Below, in pieces: positions 1-8,396 of a DNA stretch of 35,670 nt. The notes below the pieces were generated by a model, which worked only from the letters and a program-made list of their open reading frames with translations, was not told where the DNA came from and ran no database searches. Location: IMG/VR virus record IMGVR_UViG_3300025120_000219, positions 1 through 35,670 of that record, one strand, 5' to 3'. A program made the position numbers and the translations under genes. Position 1 is the first letter of the stretch; each line of letters begins with the position of its first letter. Origin of the DNA: a virus.

Positions 1-279
1 AATGGTGTATTTCAAAATTCAGGAGACCCTACAAGTGGTGCAACTGGAACAGGTGCTATTTCTATTACTGCTGTATCTTCTACAGATATAGGTTTTTATT
101 TTATAGCGGTAGGAGAATTTGATTCTAGTTATAATTATACTTTTAAAATTAACTTCGGCTCTCCACCTTACTCAATTTCATCAGGCAACACTGATGCTAA
201 TGGACATGGTAATTTTGAGTATGCAGTGCCTAGTGGCTACTTTGCTCTTTGTAGCAAAAACTTAGCGGAGCATGGATAA
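1..279 (+). CDS. Tail protein, C-terminal fragment (SPRY/ConA-like end)
   Basis: The frame is open from base 1 and ends in TAA at 277-279, giving 92 residues without a start. It contains NGVFQNSGDPTSGATGTG and the closing GYFALCSKNL segment. From memory, these are typical of the last third of SPRY/concanavalin-like domains in marine phage tail proteins. It is most likely the missing 3' end of the gene that runs off the right edge (34109-35670). The stop overlaps the ATG of the next gene (TAATG), so the two are translationally coupled. Family is inferred from the motif; the N-terminal part cannot be seen here. Confidence 0.75.
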   Translation, partial: NGVFQNSGDPTSGATGTGAISITAVSSTDIGFYFIAVGEFDSSYNYTFKINFGSPPYSISSGNTDANGHGNFEYAVPSGYFALCSKNLAEHG

Positions 280-1331
280 TGGCTTATACAGTTATAGATA
301 AACCATCAGATTATTTTAATACAGTTCTTTATACTGGTAATGGCTCTACTCAATCTATTACAGGTGTAAATTTTCAACCTGATTGGGTGTGGTTGAAGCA
401 AAGAAGTGGTACATCTAATCACAGGTGTTACGATATTGTTAGAGGTGCTACAAAACAAATTTACCCAAATCTAACTAATGCAGAAAATACAGAAACTAAT
501 GGATTAACTAGCTTTAATAGTGATGGTTTTTCATTAGGAAATGAAGGTGGTCATAATCAGAATAGTCAAACATTTGCATCATGGAACTGGAAAGCTGGAA
601 CATCCTTTACCAATGACGCAAGTTCAACAGGTGTTGGAAGTATTGATAGTGCTGGAAGTTTTAATAATGATGCTGGATTTTCTATAGTTTCTTATACTGG
701 TACAGGAGGCAATGAAACTATAAAACATGGAATGAATATTACACCTTCTATGATTATATTTAAAAACAGGAATACAACTAATAACTGGAATGTCTTTCAC
801 AAAACTTTGGGAAATGGAAAATTTATAAGATTAAATGAGTCTGATGCACCAGGTAATACTGGAAGATTTAATAGTACTAGTCCAACCTCTTCAGTGTTTT
901 CTGTTGGTGTTAATGGTGCTACTGCTGTTAATGGAGATGGAAATTCTATAATTGCCTACTGCTTCGCAGAGGTTAAGGGGTACTCAAAATTTTCATCGTA
1001 TATTGGGAATGGAAATGCTAATGGTACATTTGTGTACACAGGATTTAAACCATCTTTTATACTTATGAAAAATACTGCTGATGGAGGTGCTAATTGGCAA
1101 ATGTTTGATAATAAAAGAGATGTAGACAATGTTGCAAACCACAGATTATTTCCAAGTCTTAATAATGCTGAAAATTCAGATACTAATAACAATATAGATA
1201 TTGTAAGTAATGGTTTTAAAATGAGAACTTCCAATGGAGATACTAATGCAAACGGAAGCACTTTTATCTACATGGCTTTTGCAGAAAATCCTTTTGTAAA
1301 TTCTAAAGGAATCCCTAACAATGCAAGATAA
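279..1331 (+). CDS. Tail/receptor-interaction protein, DUF7483-like
   Basis: 350 aa, rich in Gly, Asn, Ser and Thr. It has three pseudo-repeats, each a YTGNG or YIGNG strand followed by F-x-P-x-[FW] (residues about 18-36, 137-160, 242-262) and later a W or F plus NAENxxTN or similar. The C-terminus AFAENPFVNSKGIPNNAR closely resembles the C-terminal part of long LamG-SPRY tail proteins of marine phages. Here it is a separate gene, coupled by TAATG to the SPRY-end fragment before it. It is probably a beta-rich tail fibre or adhesin component. Family recognition is from memory and moderately sure; the receptor is unknown. Confidence 0.7.
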   Translation: MAYTVIDKPSDYFNTVLYTGNGSTQSITGVNFQPDWVWLKQRSGTSNHRCYDIVRGATKQIYPNLTNAENTETNGLTSFNSDGFSLGNEGGHNQNSQTFASWNWKAGTSFTNDASSTGVGSIDSAGSFNNDAGFSIVSYTGTGGNETIKHGMNITPSMIIFKNRNTTNNWNVFHKTLGNGKFIRLNESDAPGNTGRFNSTSPTSSVFSVGVNGATAVNGDGNSIIAYCFAEVKGYSKFSSYIGNGNANGTFVYTGFKPSFILMKNTADGGANWQMFDNKRDVDNVANHRLFPSLNNAENSDTNNNIDIVSNGFKMRTSNGDTNANGSTFIYMAFAENPFVNSKGIPNNAR

Positions 1332-1657
1332 TGGCTAATAATTATAAATTTAAAGGTGTTGCATTAGCAACCACAAACGAAACATCTATATTAACAGTAC
1401 CCACAGGATCAGCTATTATTATTAAATCTATTATGATTAGTAATAATACTGCTAATACTCCTACTGTAAATTTAGATATTAACGATTCATCTGCTAGTGC
1501 AGAATACACTTATATAAAAACAAATGCTTTAGTGGCTAACACTTCTGAAGAATTTTTGAACAAGCCACTTGTTTTAGAAAGTGGAGATATTTTAAAAGCA
1601 ACTGTTAGTAGTACCGACTCTATTCATGTCAATATATCTTATTTAGAAATATCGTAA
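1331..1657 (+). CDS. Small beta-sandwich virion protein (hypothetical)
   Basis: 108 aa, almost wholly short hydrophobic/Thr-Ser alternations (YKFKGVALA, TSILTVPTGSAIIIKSIMISN, GDILKATVSSTDSIHVNISYLEI), as in small phage head- or tail-decorating beta-sandwich proteins. The start overlaps the previous stop (TAATGG), so it sits in the tail operon. No enzyme motif and no transmembrane segment. A virion role is inferred from composition and position only. Confidence 0.6.
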   Translation: MANNYKFKGVALATTNETSILTVPTGSAIIIKSIMISNNTANTPTVNLDINDSSASAEYTYIKTNALVANTSEEFLNKPLVLESGDILKATVSSTDSIHVNISYLEIS

Positions 1658-1663
1658 TAAAAT

Positions 1664-2104
1664 ATGGAATTAGTAAGTATTCCTGAAGCCAAAATAAATG
1701 ATGTTTGGCCTTTAGTAGAAAAACCTATTCAAGAAGCATTATCTTATTCTGGCAATCATCAAGATAGCCAATTTGTGTATGATACTTTGCGAAACAAAAA
1801 ATTTCAACTTTGGATCATTTGGGATCAAAGCAAACCTACTACCCAAGAAAAATATCATGGGTTAGTTATTACAGAGGTCATTCAAAGAAAATTAAAAAAG
1901 GTTTGTCATATTTATATGATGACCGGCAAACAAAGACAGAAGTGGCAACATCTTATTAAAGTTATTGAAGATTTTGCTAGAGATCAAAAATGTGATTTGA
2001 TGGAGCTTATAGCCAGACCAGGATGGCAAGTCATCTTATCTAAATACAAATATCAAAGAACTCATGTAGTTCTTGAAAAACCAATAAACAACAAGGAGAA
2101 ATAA
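1664..2104 (+). CDS. GNAT-like protein of the phage structural module
   Basis: 146 aa. The order of elements matches the GNAT-like proteins often found beside phage tail genes: an N-terminal helix with VWPLVEKPIQEAL, a strand LWIIWD, a central strand GLVITEV, the segment KVCHIYMMTGKQRQKWQHLIKVIEDFA, then CDLMELIARPGW and a C-terminal strand THVVLEKP. The usual acetyl-CoA loop (Q/RxxGxG/A) is not obvious, so enzymatic activity is doubtful. It lies between a small beta protein and a Gly-rich internal protein. Fold call moderately sure; role unknown. Confidence 0.65.
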   Translation: MELVSIPEAKINDVWPLVEKPIQEALSYSGNHQDSQFVYDTLRNKKFQLWIIWDQSKPTTQEKYHGLVITEVIQRKLKKVCHIYMMTGKQRQKWQHLIKVIEDFARDQKCDLMELIARPGWQVILSKYKYQRTHVVLEKPINNKEK

Positions 2105-2106
2105 AA

Positions 2107-2805
2107 ATGTCATTCGGAGGAGGAGGCGGTGGTACACAAACAACACAAGTAACCCCATACGCACCAGCACAACCAGCATTAAATCAGATACTTTCTGAAT
2201 CTGGTAATCTATATAATCAAGGAGTAGCAGCATCAGGATATGTTGCACCTACAGAACAAACTCTAACAGGTCTTGCACAACAAGAAGTTATGGGTACAGC
2301 TGCTCAAAATGAATTAGCAGCAACTCTTGGCGGACAATATCTAAATCCATTTTTATCTCCTTTAATTCAAAAAGCAGGTTCAGATATTTATGGTTCAGTT
2401 GCATCACAATTTTCTGGTGCAGGTAGAACTCCAGGTTCTCCATTAATGCAAAATCAAGTAGCTAGTCAAGTGGCTCAAGCTGCATTACCTATGGCTTTTA
2501 ATACTTATGAGAATGAAAGAGCTAGACAGTTAGGTGTAGCATCACAAGCTCCAAGTGTTTTACAAACAGGCCAACAATTAGAATCTTTGCAAAGACAACA
2601 GCAATTAGCACCTTTTCAATCATTACAACAATATGCAGGTTTAGTTTCTCCTATTGCTTCTGGTTTCCCAGTTCAAGCAGGATCAACTAATACGCAGACT
2701 AATCCATTAACATCAGCAGCAGGTGGAGCTTTATTAGGTAGTCAATTTGGTGGGTATGGTGCTTTAGTAGGCGGTGGATTAGGATTATTAGGCGGTTTGT
2801 TATAA
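2107..2805 (+). CDS. Gly/Gln-rich internal virion or tail protein
   Basis: 232 aa with an unusual start: SFGGGGGGTQTTQVTPYAPAQ, then a Gln/Ala-rich helical stretch, and a C-terminal glycine zipper (GGALLGSQFGGYGALVGGGLGLLGGLL, about residues 206-232). Phage proteins with a GGG-T/Q start and a glycine-zipper end occur next to DNA-ejection proteins, and the two following large genes also look like internal proteins. An AAGGAGAAATAAAA stretch provides the ribosome site. Probably virion-associated and possibly membrane-interacting during ejection (inference). Confidence 0.6.
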   Translation: MSFGGGGGGTQTTQVTPYAPAQPALNQILSESGNLYNQGVAASGYVAPTEQTLTGLAQQEVMGTAAQNELAATLGGQYLNPFLSPLIQKAGSDIYGSVASQFSGAGRTPGSPLMQNQVASQVAQAALPMAFNTYENERARQLGVASQAPSVLQTGQQLESLQRQQQLAPFQSLQQYAGLVSPIASGFPVQAGSTNTQTNPLTSAAGGALLGSQFGGYGALVGGGLGLLGGLL

Positions 2806-2915
2806 TGGATAAAATTAAAAAAAAATATTACGACTTTCAAGTTCAAGTCAAAGAAAATCCAACTAAGCATATTCTTGCATTGTATTTATTATTAATCATT
2901 TCAATTATTTTTTAA
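2805..2915 (+). CDS. 36-aa single-pass membrane peptide
   Basis: A short ORF whose ATG overlaps the stop of the preceding gene (TAATGG). It has a basic N-terminus (MDKIKKKYY) and one strongly hydrophobic helix at residues 23-36 (ILALYLLLIISIIF). The tight coupling, and the next gene starting 10 nt downstream with its own AAGGAACAG site, support translation. Function unknown; tiny inner-membrane proteins are common in this part of phage genomes. Confidence 0.55.
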   Translation: MDKIKKKYYDFQVQVKENPTKHILALYLLLIISIIF

Positions 2916-2925
2916 GGAACAGACA

Positions 2926-3873
2926 ATGACTTCAAGCAGTGGTTCAGATTCTTATGGAAACCAAAATATTACATTAGAAGAGTTAGAAAAAAAAGCTCCT
3001 GAAGGAGAATTTGTAGCTTATATAAATCCTAGAGAAGCCAAAATGCTAAAAGATGCTGGAGGTTCTGGTAAATTGGTTAATGGAATACCTTCTTTTGAAG
3101 ATGATGATCCAGGAGATACTTTTGGTGGAGATGATGATAGCGGATCTACATCTAATTCAGATGGAACAGATAATGAAGAAGCAGATCCAAGTGGTGCAGA
3201 TACAGGATTTGGTGGTTCGTCTACATCTGGATCAGATGGTTCAGATTATGACGAAGGATTTGATGCAAGTATTTCGGTAACACCAACACAAGAAGATTCT
3301 ACTTTTGGAGAACAAGTAACAGATTTTATTACAGGTGGTGGATTAATTGGTGCAGGTATTAGAGGATTACAAGATGTTCTTGGTACACCAACTAATCAGT
3401 ATGCAGGAATTGAAGGAGAAGATGGTTATGGAGAAGGAGATTATGCTTCCACACTTGATGATTTTACAGAATCAAGAGGTTTAGGAACATCTTATAGTGA
3501 TTTAGATTTAGAAAATCAGGCCTTTATAGATAAAGAAGCTTTTGATGCTGGTTATAGAAGTGACTCTTTTAATGATCTTTATAATACTGGAGATACCTCT
3601 AATTTACAAAATTTAAACCAAGTAGAATCAGAATTTGTAAGACAACTTTTACCACAAGCTCCTTTTTTAATAGGCGGAGGTCAAGCACCTAAATCTATGG
3701 TCAATGATTATTTTTCTAATTTGCAGACGCAGCAGAATTCAGGAGGAATACTAGACAGATACAATGAAGCTAAGAGTAACATTAGCGGAATTCTAGGAAC
3801 AAACAATCAGTTAGGTGTATCTAACTCAACTAACTTTTATTACGACTATTTAACTAAACAAGGACTATTATAA
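2926..3873 (+). CDS. Acidic Ser/Asp/Gly-rich virion protein (hypothetical)
   Basis: 315 aa. Residues about 20-55 form an ordered-looking segment (GEFVAYINPREAKMLKDAGG). Residues 60-115 are a low-complexity acidic tract of Asp, Ser and Gly. The rest is mixed, with a Gly-rich hydrophobic patch (FITGGGLIGAGI). An AAGGAACAGAC site precedes the ATG. The YINPREAKMLKDAGG segment recalls proteins of the tail/internal-protein block of marine podoviruses, but I cannot name a function. The stop overlaps the next ATG (TAATGG). Confidence 0.6.
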   Translation: MTSSSGSDSYGNQNITLEELEKKAPEGEFVAYINPREAKMLKDAGGSGKLVNGIPSFEDDDPGDTFGGDDDSGSTSNSDGTDNEEADPSGADTGFGGSSTSGSDGSDYDEGFDASISVTPTQEDSTFGEQVTDFITGGGLIGAGIRGLQDVLGTPTNQYAGIEGEDGYGEGDYASTLDDFTESRGLGTSYSDLDLENQAFIDKEAFDAGYRSDSFNDLYNTGDTSNLQNLNQVESEFVRQLLPQAPFLIGGGQAPKSMVNDYFSNLQTQQNSGGILDRYNEAKSNISGILGTNNQLGVSNSTNFYYDYLTKQGLL

Positions 3874-4796
3874 TGGTAGATGATAAAAAATATAATAACT
3901 TTAGCTTAGCTGGGTTATTTGCAAGAAAACCAGGTCAATCTAGTTTGACTTCTGGCTTATTAGGAAACACAGATGCTTTAATAGGATTAGGTTTGTTGCA
4001 AGGAGCAGCACAAGGTAAAGATTTATTTTCTGCTGGTATGCCAGCAGTATTGCAGGCTGGAAAAATTAAAAAAACATTTCAAACAACCTTGCCAAAAACT
4101 AAAGAAGTTTATGACACAAAAACAGGAACTAAGGTTTTTCGTACAGAGGCTCAATTAAGATTAGAACCTGACAGATACACTGGCCAACCTTTTGAGCCAA
4201 TAGGATCTAAAGTTAAAAGAGGTCAAGAAAATACTTTATTTGGCAACTACACTAAAGATAAAGGTGTGCAAGGATTTAATCAATCAAGTACACAATTACA
4301 AAAAATGTTAAAATCATTTGAAGAAGGTACAGGTGCAGGAGATGTTGCTGGGATATTTGCATTTATGAAAACACTTGATCCTAATTCAGTTGTTAGAGAA
4401 AGTGAATTCCAAGTAGCTGAAGGTACAGGTGGTTCAAAATTACTTTCATTTGAAAAAGCATATCAACAATGGAAAAAATTAAGAAAAGGAGAAAGATTAA
4501 CTGACAGAGAAAAAGATAATTTTAAAAAAGCTGCAATAGGATTTTATGAAGGAGAGTTATCAAGTCTTGATAATTTAAGAGGTTCATATTCAGGAATAAT
4601 AAAAAATCAAAATTTAGATCCAAAAAATGTTTTTGTAGATAACGATCTAAGACCAAAAAACATAATGTTAAATAATAAAAAAATAAGAACACCTGCTGGA
4701 GCTACTTTAGCCGACTATAAAGATGGTGTTTATTATTGGAAAATACCTGGCATAAAAGGCTTTTATAAAGCTGACAGCAGAGGAAGGAGTAAATAA
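3873..4796 (+). CDS. Internal virion protein candidate (hypothetical)
   Basis: 307 aa. A Gly/Ala-rich stretch (residues about 22-60, containing GLLGNTDALIGLGLLQGAAQG) is followed by charged, probably helical regions. It sits between the acidic protein and the 652-aa glycine-zipper protein, coupled to the former by TAATGG and 3 nt before the latter. This position and composition fit a component of the DNA-ejection apparatus of a short-tailed phage. No recognisable enzyme motif. Confidence 0.55.
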   Translation: MVDDKKYNNFSLAGLFARKPGQSSLTSGLLGNTDALIGLGLLQGAAQGKDLFSAGMPAVLQAGKIKKTFQTTLPKTKEVYDTKTGTKVFRTEAQLRLEPDRYTGQPFEPIGSKVKRGQENTLFGNYTKDKGVQGFNQSSTQLQKMLKSFEEGTGAGDVAGIFAFMKTLDPNSVVRESEFQVAEGTGGSKLLSFEKAYQQWKKLRKGERLTDREKDNFKKAAIGFYEGELSSLDNLRGSYSGIIKNQNLDPKNVFVDNDLRPKNIMLNNKKIRTPAGATLADYKDGVYYWKIPGIKGFYKADSRGRSK

Positions 4797-4799
4797 TTA

Positions 4800-6758
4800 A
4801 TGTCTTTTGTTGAAGAATTGCCATCGCAAACTATTGAAAAAATACAATCTTTGGAAGAAATTCCAAATAAAGTTAGATTCTTAGTTGAAGCAGCTCCTAA
4901 TATGGAATCTAAAATTGCAACCTTAAAGAAATTTTACCCTACTGTAAATATAGACACAACACAGTCAAACAATTTTATTGTAGCTGATAATAAGGGAAAT
5001 CAATTTCAATTAGATAATAAAAATAAAACTAATGTAGGAGATTTAATTGATATTGGAAAAGAATTGGCAGAAGTTGCTGGATCAATAGGAGGTGCTATTG
5101 GAGGAACTGCTGTAGCTCCAGGTGTAGGAACAGTTGCTGGTTCTGGTGCTGGAATGGCTTTAGGTGCAGAACTTTTTGAAAGAGTTGGAAAGCAATTTGG
5201 TGCAGAAATGTTAAGAACTAATAAAGAGTGGGCAGCACAAAGAGCAACTGATTTTGCTTTTGGATCAATTGGTCAAGCTGTTGCTCCATTAATAACAAAA
5301 GGACTCAAAGGTGCTATAACAGGATTTGGCAAAACAGGAAAAGCTACATCTGAAAGATTAGCAAATTATATTGATGCAGGGGTTACACCATCTTTAGGAC
5401 AAGTAACGCAAAAACAAGGAATACAAACTGTAGAATTGTTTTTAGGCAATGTTCCTGGATCTTCTGGAAAGATTGCGGCAGTAGCACAAAAAGCACAAGA
5501 TGATTTGGGCAATAAAATATTAACTATTGCAAAAGCAAATATTTCCAAAGTATCAGACGAAGTTGCAGTTGGAAGAACAATTAATGTAGGTATTAAGGAT
5601 GGAGTCAATTCTGCCAATAGTTTTGTTGGTCGCTTTCAAGCAAGAGCAGGAGTTTTGTTTGGAGAAGTAGATAAATATTTAAAACCAAATCAAGGTGTGC
5701 GATTAGATAAAACAGTAGCTAAATTAAAAGAAATAGTATCTCCTGTAAAAGGTGCGGAAGGAACATCTGTAGTTTTTAAAAATCAATTTTTGGATGATAT
5801 ATTAAAAGGATTGGAAAAAGACTTAAAAGCTGGTTCTGGAACTTTACCCTATCAAGCTATAAAAAGTGTTAAAGGAAAAATTGGAAACAAATTGTCAAGT
5901 TTTGATTTAGTGAATCCAGTAGATAAAGCACAATTAAAAACAATCTATGGTCTTTTAAGTGAAGATATTAAATTATCTTTAAAAGGTAATGTAAAAGGAT
6001 TAAACGCATTATCAAGAGCTAACAAATATTATCAAGCAGGATTAAAAAGAGTAGATGATTATTTAGAGCCAATAGCGAAAACAGCAGATCCTGACCGAAT
6101 TGCTTCTATATTAATTAATACAGGTAAAGAAGGAGCTTCAAGATTAAATGCTATTAAGAAAAGTTTAACTACAGACCAATACAATGTTTTTTTATCTAAT
6201 GTACTTGATAGAATGGGAAGATTACAAGCTGGTCAGGCTCTAGCAGGAGATTTTGTTGAAGGAGTAGGTAAATTTTCTTCAGAAACATTTTTAACCAATT
6301 ATAATAAATTATCTAAAGCAGCTAAACAAAGCTTGTTTAAAGGCAAGGGTTGGACATCTGGAATGCAAAAAGATTTTGACCAAGTTTTAAACATATCTAA
6401 TTTTATAAGACAAAGTGGTAAAACTTTTAAAAATCCATCAGGAACAGCAGATAGAATTATAGGACAAGGAATATTACTAGGAGGTGGTGCTGGAGCATTT
6501 GTTGCAAACCCTGCCTTTGCTTTAATTGGACTTCCTTTAATTATAGGCGGTGCAAGAATTACCGCAGGTTTAATGACAAACCCTTCTTTTATAAAATGGT
6601 TAGCTCAAGGGATTAAAATTGGTGGCAATAAAGGTGTTGATGGAGCTATTGAGCATTTAGGAAAATTGGGGGTTGTAATGGGTAATGCAGATTCTGAATC
6701 AAGACAATTTATAAATGAATATCTACAAACAGTTATGGAAAGCCAAAAGAAAAATTAA
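4800..6758 (+). CDS. Large internal/DNA-ejection protein with glycine zippers
   Basis: 652 aa, the largest gene of this block. Residues about 80-122 hold a glycine-zipper run (AGSIGGAIGGTAVAPGVG, then GSGAGMALGAELF), and a second hydrophobic Gly-rich segment lies near the C-terminus (GQGILLGGGAGAFVANPAFALIGLPLIIGGARITAG). The middle is long and helical. Internal virion proteins of podoviruses that enter the host envelope often have this pattern of a soluble helical body with membrane-active Gly-rich segments. I infer an ejection role; no lytic transglycosylase motif is visible. It ends 3 nt before the next gene. Confidence 0.65.
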   Translation: MSFVEELPSQTIEKIQSLEEIPNKVRFLVEAAPNMESKIATLKKFYPTVNIDTTQSNNFIVADNKGNQFQLDNKNKTNVGDLIDIGKELAEVAGSIGGAIGGTAVAPGVGTVAGSGAGMALGAELFERVGKQFGAEMLRTNKEWAAQRATDFAFGSIGQAVAPLITKGLKGAITGFGKTGKATSERLANYIDAGVTPSLGQVTQKQGIQTVELFLGNVPGSSGKIAAVAQKAQDDLGNKILTIAKANISKVSDEVAVGRTINVGIKDGVNSANSFVGRFQARAGVLFGEVDKYLKPNQGVRLDKTVAKLKEIVSPVKGAEGTSVVFKNQFLDDILKGLEKDLKAGSGTLPYQAIKSVKGKIGNKLSSFDLVNPVDKAQLKTIYGLLSEDIKLSLKGNVKGLNALSRANKYYQAGLKRVDDYLEPIAKTADPDRIASILINTGKEGASRLNAIKKSLTTDQYNVFLSNVLDRMGRLQAGQALAGDFVEGVGKFSSETFLTNYNKLSKAAKQSLFKGKGWTSGMQKDFDQVLNISNFIRQSGKTFKNPSGTADRIIGQGILLGGGAGAFVANPAFALIGLPLIIGGARITAGLMTNPSFIKWLAQGIKIGGNKGVDGAIEHLGKLGVVMGNADSESRQFINEYLQTVMESQKKN

Positions 6759-6761
6759 ACC

Positions 6762-6974
6762 ATGACCAAATCGCAATCACAAAAAAATTCAGAGGAAATA
6801 ATAAAGATACAAGGCGAACTTAATTTAGTTCATCAAAAAATAGATACTATTAAAAACAACCACCTAGCGCACATAGATCAAAAAGTGAATCAAATCTACA
6901 AAATATTATGGATCGTACTAGCGACAAGTCTAGCATCCATCTTCAGTCTAATAAACACACTACTCCTAGATTAA
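6762..6974 (+). CDS. XhlA-like membrane protein (holin-type accessory)
   Basis: 70 aa: an N-terminal charged coiled-coil (EEIIKIQGELNLVHQKIDTIKNNHLAHIDQKVNQI) and a single C-terminal transmembrane helix (residues about 47-69, ILWIVLATSLASIFSLINTLLL). This layout is that of haemolysin XhlA-like phage proteins that work with holins and lysins, and the lysozyme is about 0.4 kb downstream. The next gene starts within its last 67 nt in another frame. Family assignment is by architecture. Confidence 0.6.
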   Translation: MTKSQSQKNSEEIIKIQGELNLVHQKIDTIKNNHLAHIDQKVNQIYKILWIVLATSLASIFSLINTLLLD

Positions 6975-7240
6975 GCAGAACAATCATTGGTGCTATTACA
7001 GAATATCAAGCTGTAATTAATTTAATGAATGAAGGTTACATTGTTGCGACAGCAACTGAACCTCATAGTTTGTTTGATCTAGTAGCAGTCCACCCTACTA
7101 CAGGAAAAATTAGATTGATTGATGTCAAGACTAAATCTTTTCGTAAAAATAATAATTACGAAATTTGCAGAACCCTAAATGAAAAGCAAAAAAAATTAGG
7201 GGTAGAACTATTAATTATAGACATGAGGAAAGATGATTGA
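6908..7240 (+). CDS. PD-(D/E)XK-type nuclease (small, resolvase-like)
   Basis: 110 aa. A PD-(D/E)XK core is visible: helix with E32 (GAITEYQAVINLMNEGY), D57 in SLFDLVAVH and the strand LIDVKTKS with D72-x-K74. Small proteins of this shape in phages are described as Holliday-junction-resolvase-like or single-domain nucleases. The chosen ATG lies inside the preceding gene, and the first 20 residues carry no conserved motif, so the real start may be slightly later. It is one of three PD-(D/E)XK-like genes in the window. Probable role: DNA processing before packaging, or host DNA attack (inference). Confidence 0.65.
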   Translation: MDRTSDKSSIHLQSNKHTTPRLSRTIIGAITEYQAVINLMNEGYIVATATEPHSLFDLVAVHPTTGKIRLIDVKTKSFRKNNNYEICRTLNEKQKKLGVELLIIDMRKDD

Positions 7241-7397
7241 AAAAGAAAAAACAGAAAAACAAAAATATGAAGATGGAACATACTTCAAATTGTTTAAAGA
7301 AATATTAAATCATTTCCCCTCCCCTGATCAATGGGAAGAAGTATTGCAAAAAAAAGATGGAAGACCATCTCCTAACAAACCAAATAAAAAAAAATAG
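7233..7397 (+). CDS. 54-aa charged protein (hypothetical)
   Basis: The ATG overlaps the end of the nuclease gene, and the stop lies 1 nt before the lysozyme ATG. Sequence: charged N-terminus, a central FKLFKEILNHFPSPDQW, and a Lys/Asn-rich tail. No motif recognised. The tight packing on both sides supports that it is translated. Confidence 0.5.
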   Translation: MIEKEKTEKQKYEDGTYFKLFKEILNHFPSPDQWEEVLQKKDGRPSPNKPNKKK

Positions 7398-7398
7398 T

Positions 7399-7857
7399 AT
7401 GAGTGATTATTCTGATTTACAAAGAGAGATTAAAAACCATGAAGGATATTCTTTAAATCCTTATCAGCTTGAATATAAAAATGCTGATGGAGAATACATA
7501 AAAGAAAATGTTTTTACCGGTGGCTATGGTCATGTGTTAAAAAAGGATGAAGTTGCTCCTACCACCGAAGAAGGTTGGGAAGCTATATTCCAAAAAGATT
7601 TTAATATTGCTTTAGAGGGTGCAGAAGCATTGTTACAAGATTGCAAAAATATCCACCCTATTGCCAAAGAAGTCATTATTGAAATGTGTTACCAAATAGG
7701 AACTTTTGGGGTATCCAAATTTAAAAAAATGTTTCAAGCTCTTGCAATACCTGACTATGTGTTAGCAGCACAAGAGATGACTGACTCCAAATGGTTTGTG
7801 CAAACACCATCCAGAGCTAACAGAATGGCAATCAAGATGAGGAACTGCACTATATGA
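7399..7857 (+). CDS. Endolysin, T4-type lysozyme (GH24)
   Basis: 152 aa from the chosen ATG. The fold and catalytic signature of phage lysozymes are seen: E15 in the NHEGYS motif, then T40 in FTGGYGH, the helix MCYQIGTFGVSKFKKM (compare MVFQMG-type helices of T4 lysozyme) and a C-terminal SKWFVQTPSRANRMA segment. It hydrolyses the MurNAc-GlcNAc bond in peptidoglycan at lysis. No signal peptide is present, so release through a holin is expected; the next gene is a membrane protein that may do this. An upstream in-frame ATG at 7357 lies inside the previous gene and adds 14 unconserved residues, so it was not chosen. Confidence 0.9.
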   Translation: MSDYSDLQREIKNHEGYSLNPYQLEYKNADGEYIKENVFTGGYGHVLKKDEVAPTTEEGWEAIFQKDFNIALEGAEALLQDCKNIHPIAKEVIIEMCYQIGTFGVSKFKKMFQALAIPDYVLAAQEMTDSKWFVQTPSRANRMAIKMRNCTI

Positions 7858-8237
7858 TTTGGTTTAATTTATTAGGTTCAGTTGTCAAAACTGGAGCAGA
7901 GGTATTTAAAAATAGACAAGAAAGTAAAAGATTAGAATCTGTTGCTGAAAAAACTTATATGGCAAAAATGGCTTCTGGTGAAATTGATTATAAAAAAGCT
8001 GTTATGTCAAATAACCAACAAGGATGGAAAGATGAGCTAGTTTTAATTATTGTTGTACTTCCCATTGTAGTTCTTGCATGGAGTATTTTTAGTGAAGATC
8101 CTCTTGCTAAAGAAAAGCTAGATTTATTCTTTCAATATTTTAATAACTTTCCAGAGTTCTACAAATGGTTAGTTCTTGGCATATTTGGATCTATATATGG
8201 ATTAAAGCCAGGCATGGATCTATTCAAAAAAAAATAA
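7854..8237 (+). CDS. Putative holin with two transmembrane helices
   Basis: 127 aa. A basic amphipathic N-terminal region is followed by two hydrophobic helices, about residues 62-79 (ELVLIIVVLPIVVLAWSIF) and 104-118 (WLVLGIFGSIYGLKPG), and a Lys-rich end. The ATG overlaps the lysozyme stop (ATGA), so both products are co-translated. Similar two-helix proteins directly after phage lysozymes are usually annotated as holins. Holin function is inferred from architecture and position. Confidence 0.65.
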   Translation: MIWFNLLGSVVKTGAEVFKNRQESKRLESVAEKTYMAKMASGEIDYKKAVMSNNQQGWKDELVLIIVVLPIVVLAWSIFSEDPLAKEKLDLFFQYFNNFPEFYKWLVLGIFGSIYGLKPGMDLFKKK

Positions 8238-8396
8238 ATGACCAAATCCTCAAAGGTTAATGACTTAACAGTGGAGTACAGGCATCAAATTCAATTACTA
8301 AAAAATGAAATAGAGAAGCTAAGACAAATTATTCAAGAAAAAGACAACATTATAAAAAGGTCTTTAATAAAATTAGAGGATGCAACTAAGGAATGA
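8238..8396 (+). CDS. 52-aa coiled-coil protein (hypothetical)
   Basis: The ATG immediately follows the holin stop and the end overlaps the next start (AATGA). Nearly the whole protein is a heptad-type coiled coil (YRHQIQLLKNEIEKLRQIIQEKDNIIK). No membrane segment. It may be an oligomerisation or spanin-like accessory, but that is speculation. Confidence 0.5.
   Translation: MTKSSKVNDLTVEYRHQIQLLKNEIEKLRQIIQEKDNIIKRSLIKLEDATKE

Noticed and set aside
7357-7398. Longer lysozyme start
   Set aside because: The added 14 residues overlap the preceding gene and are not part of the lysozyme fold.
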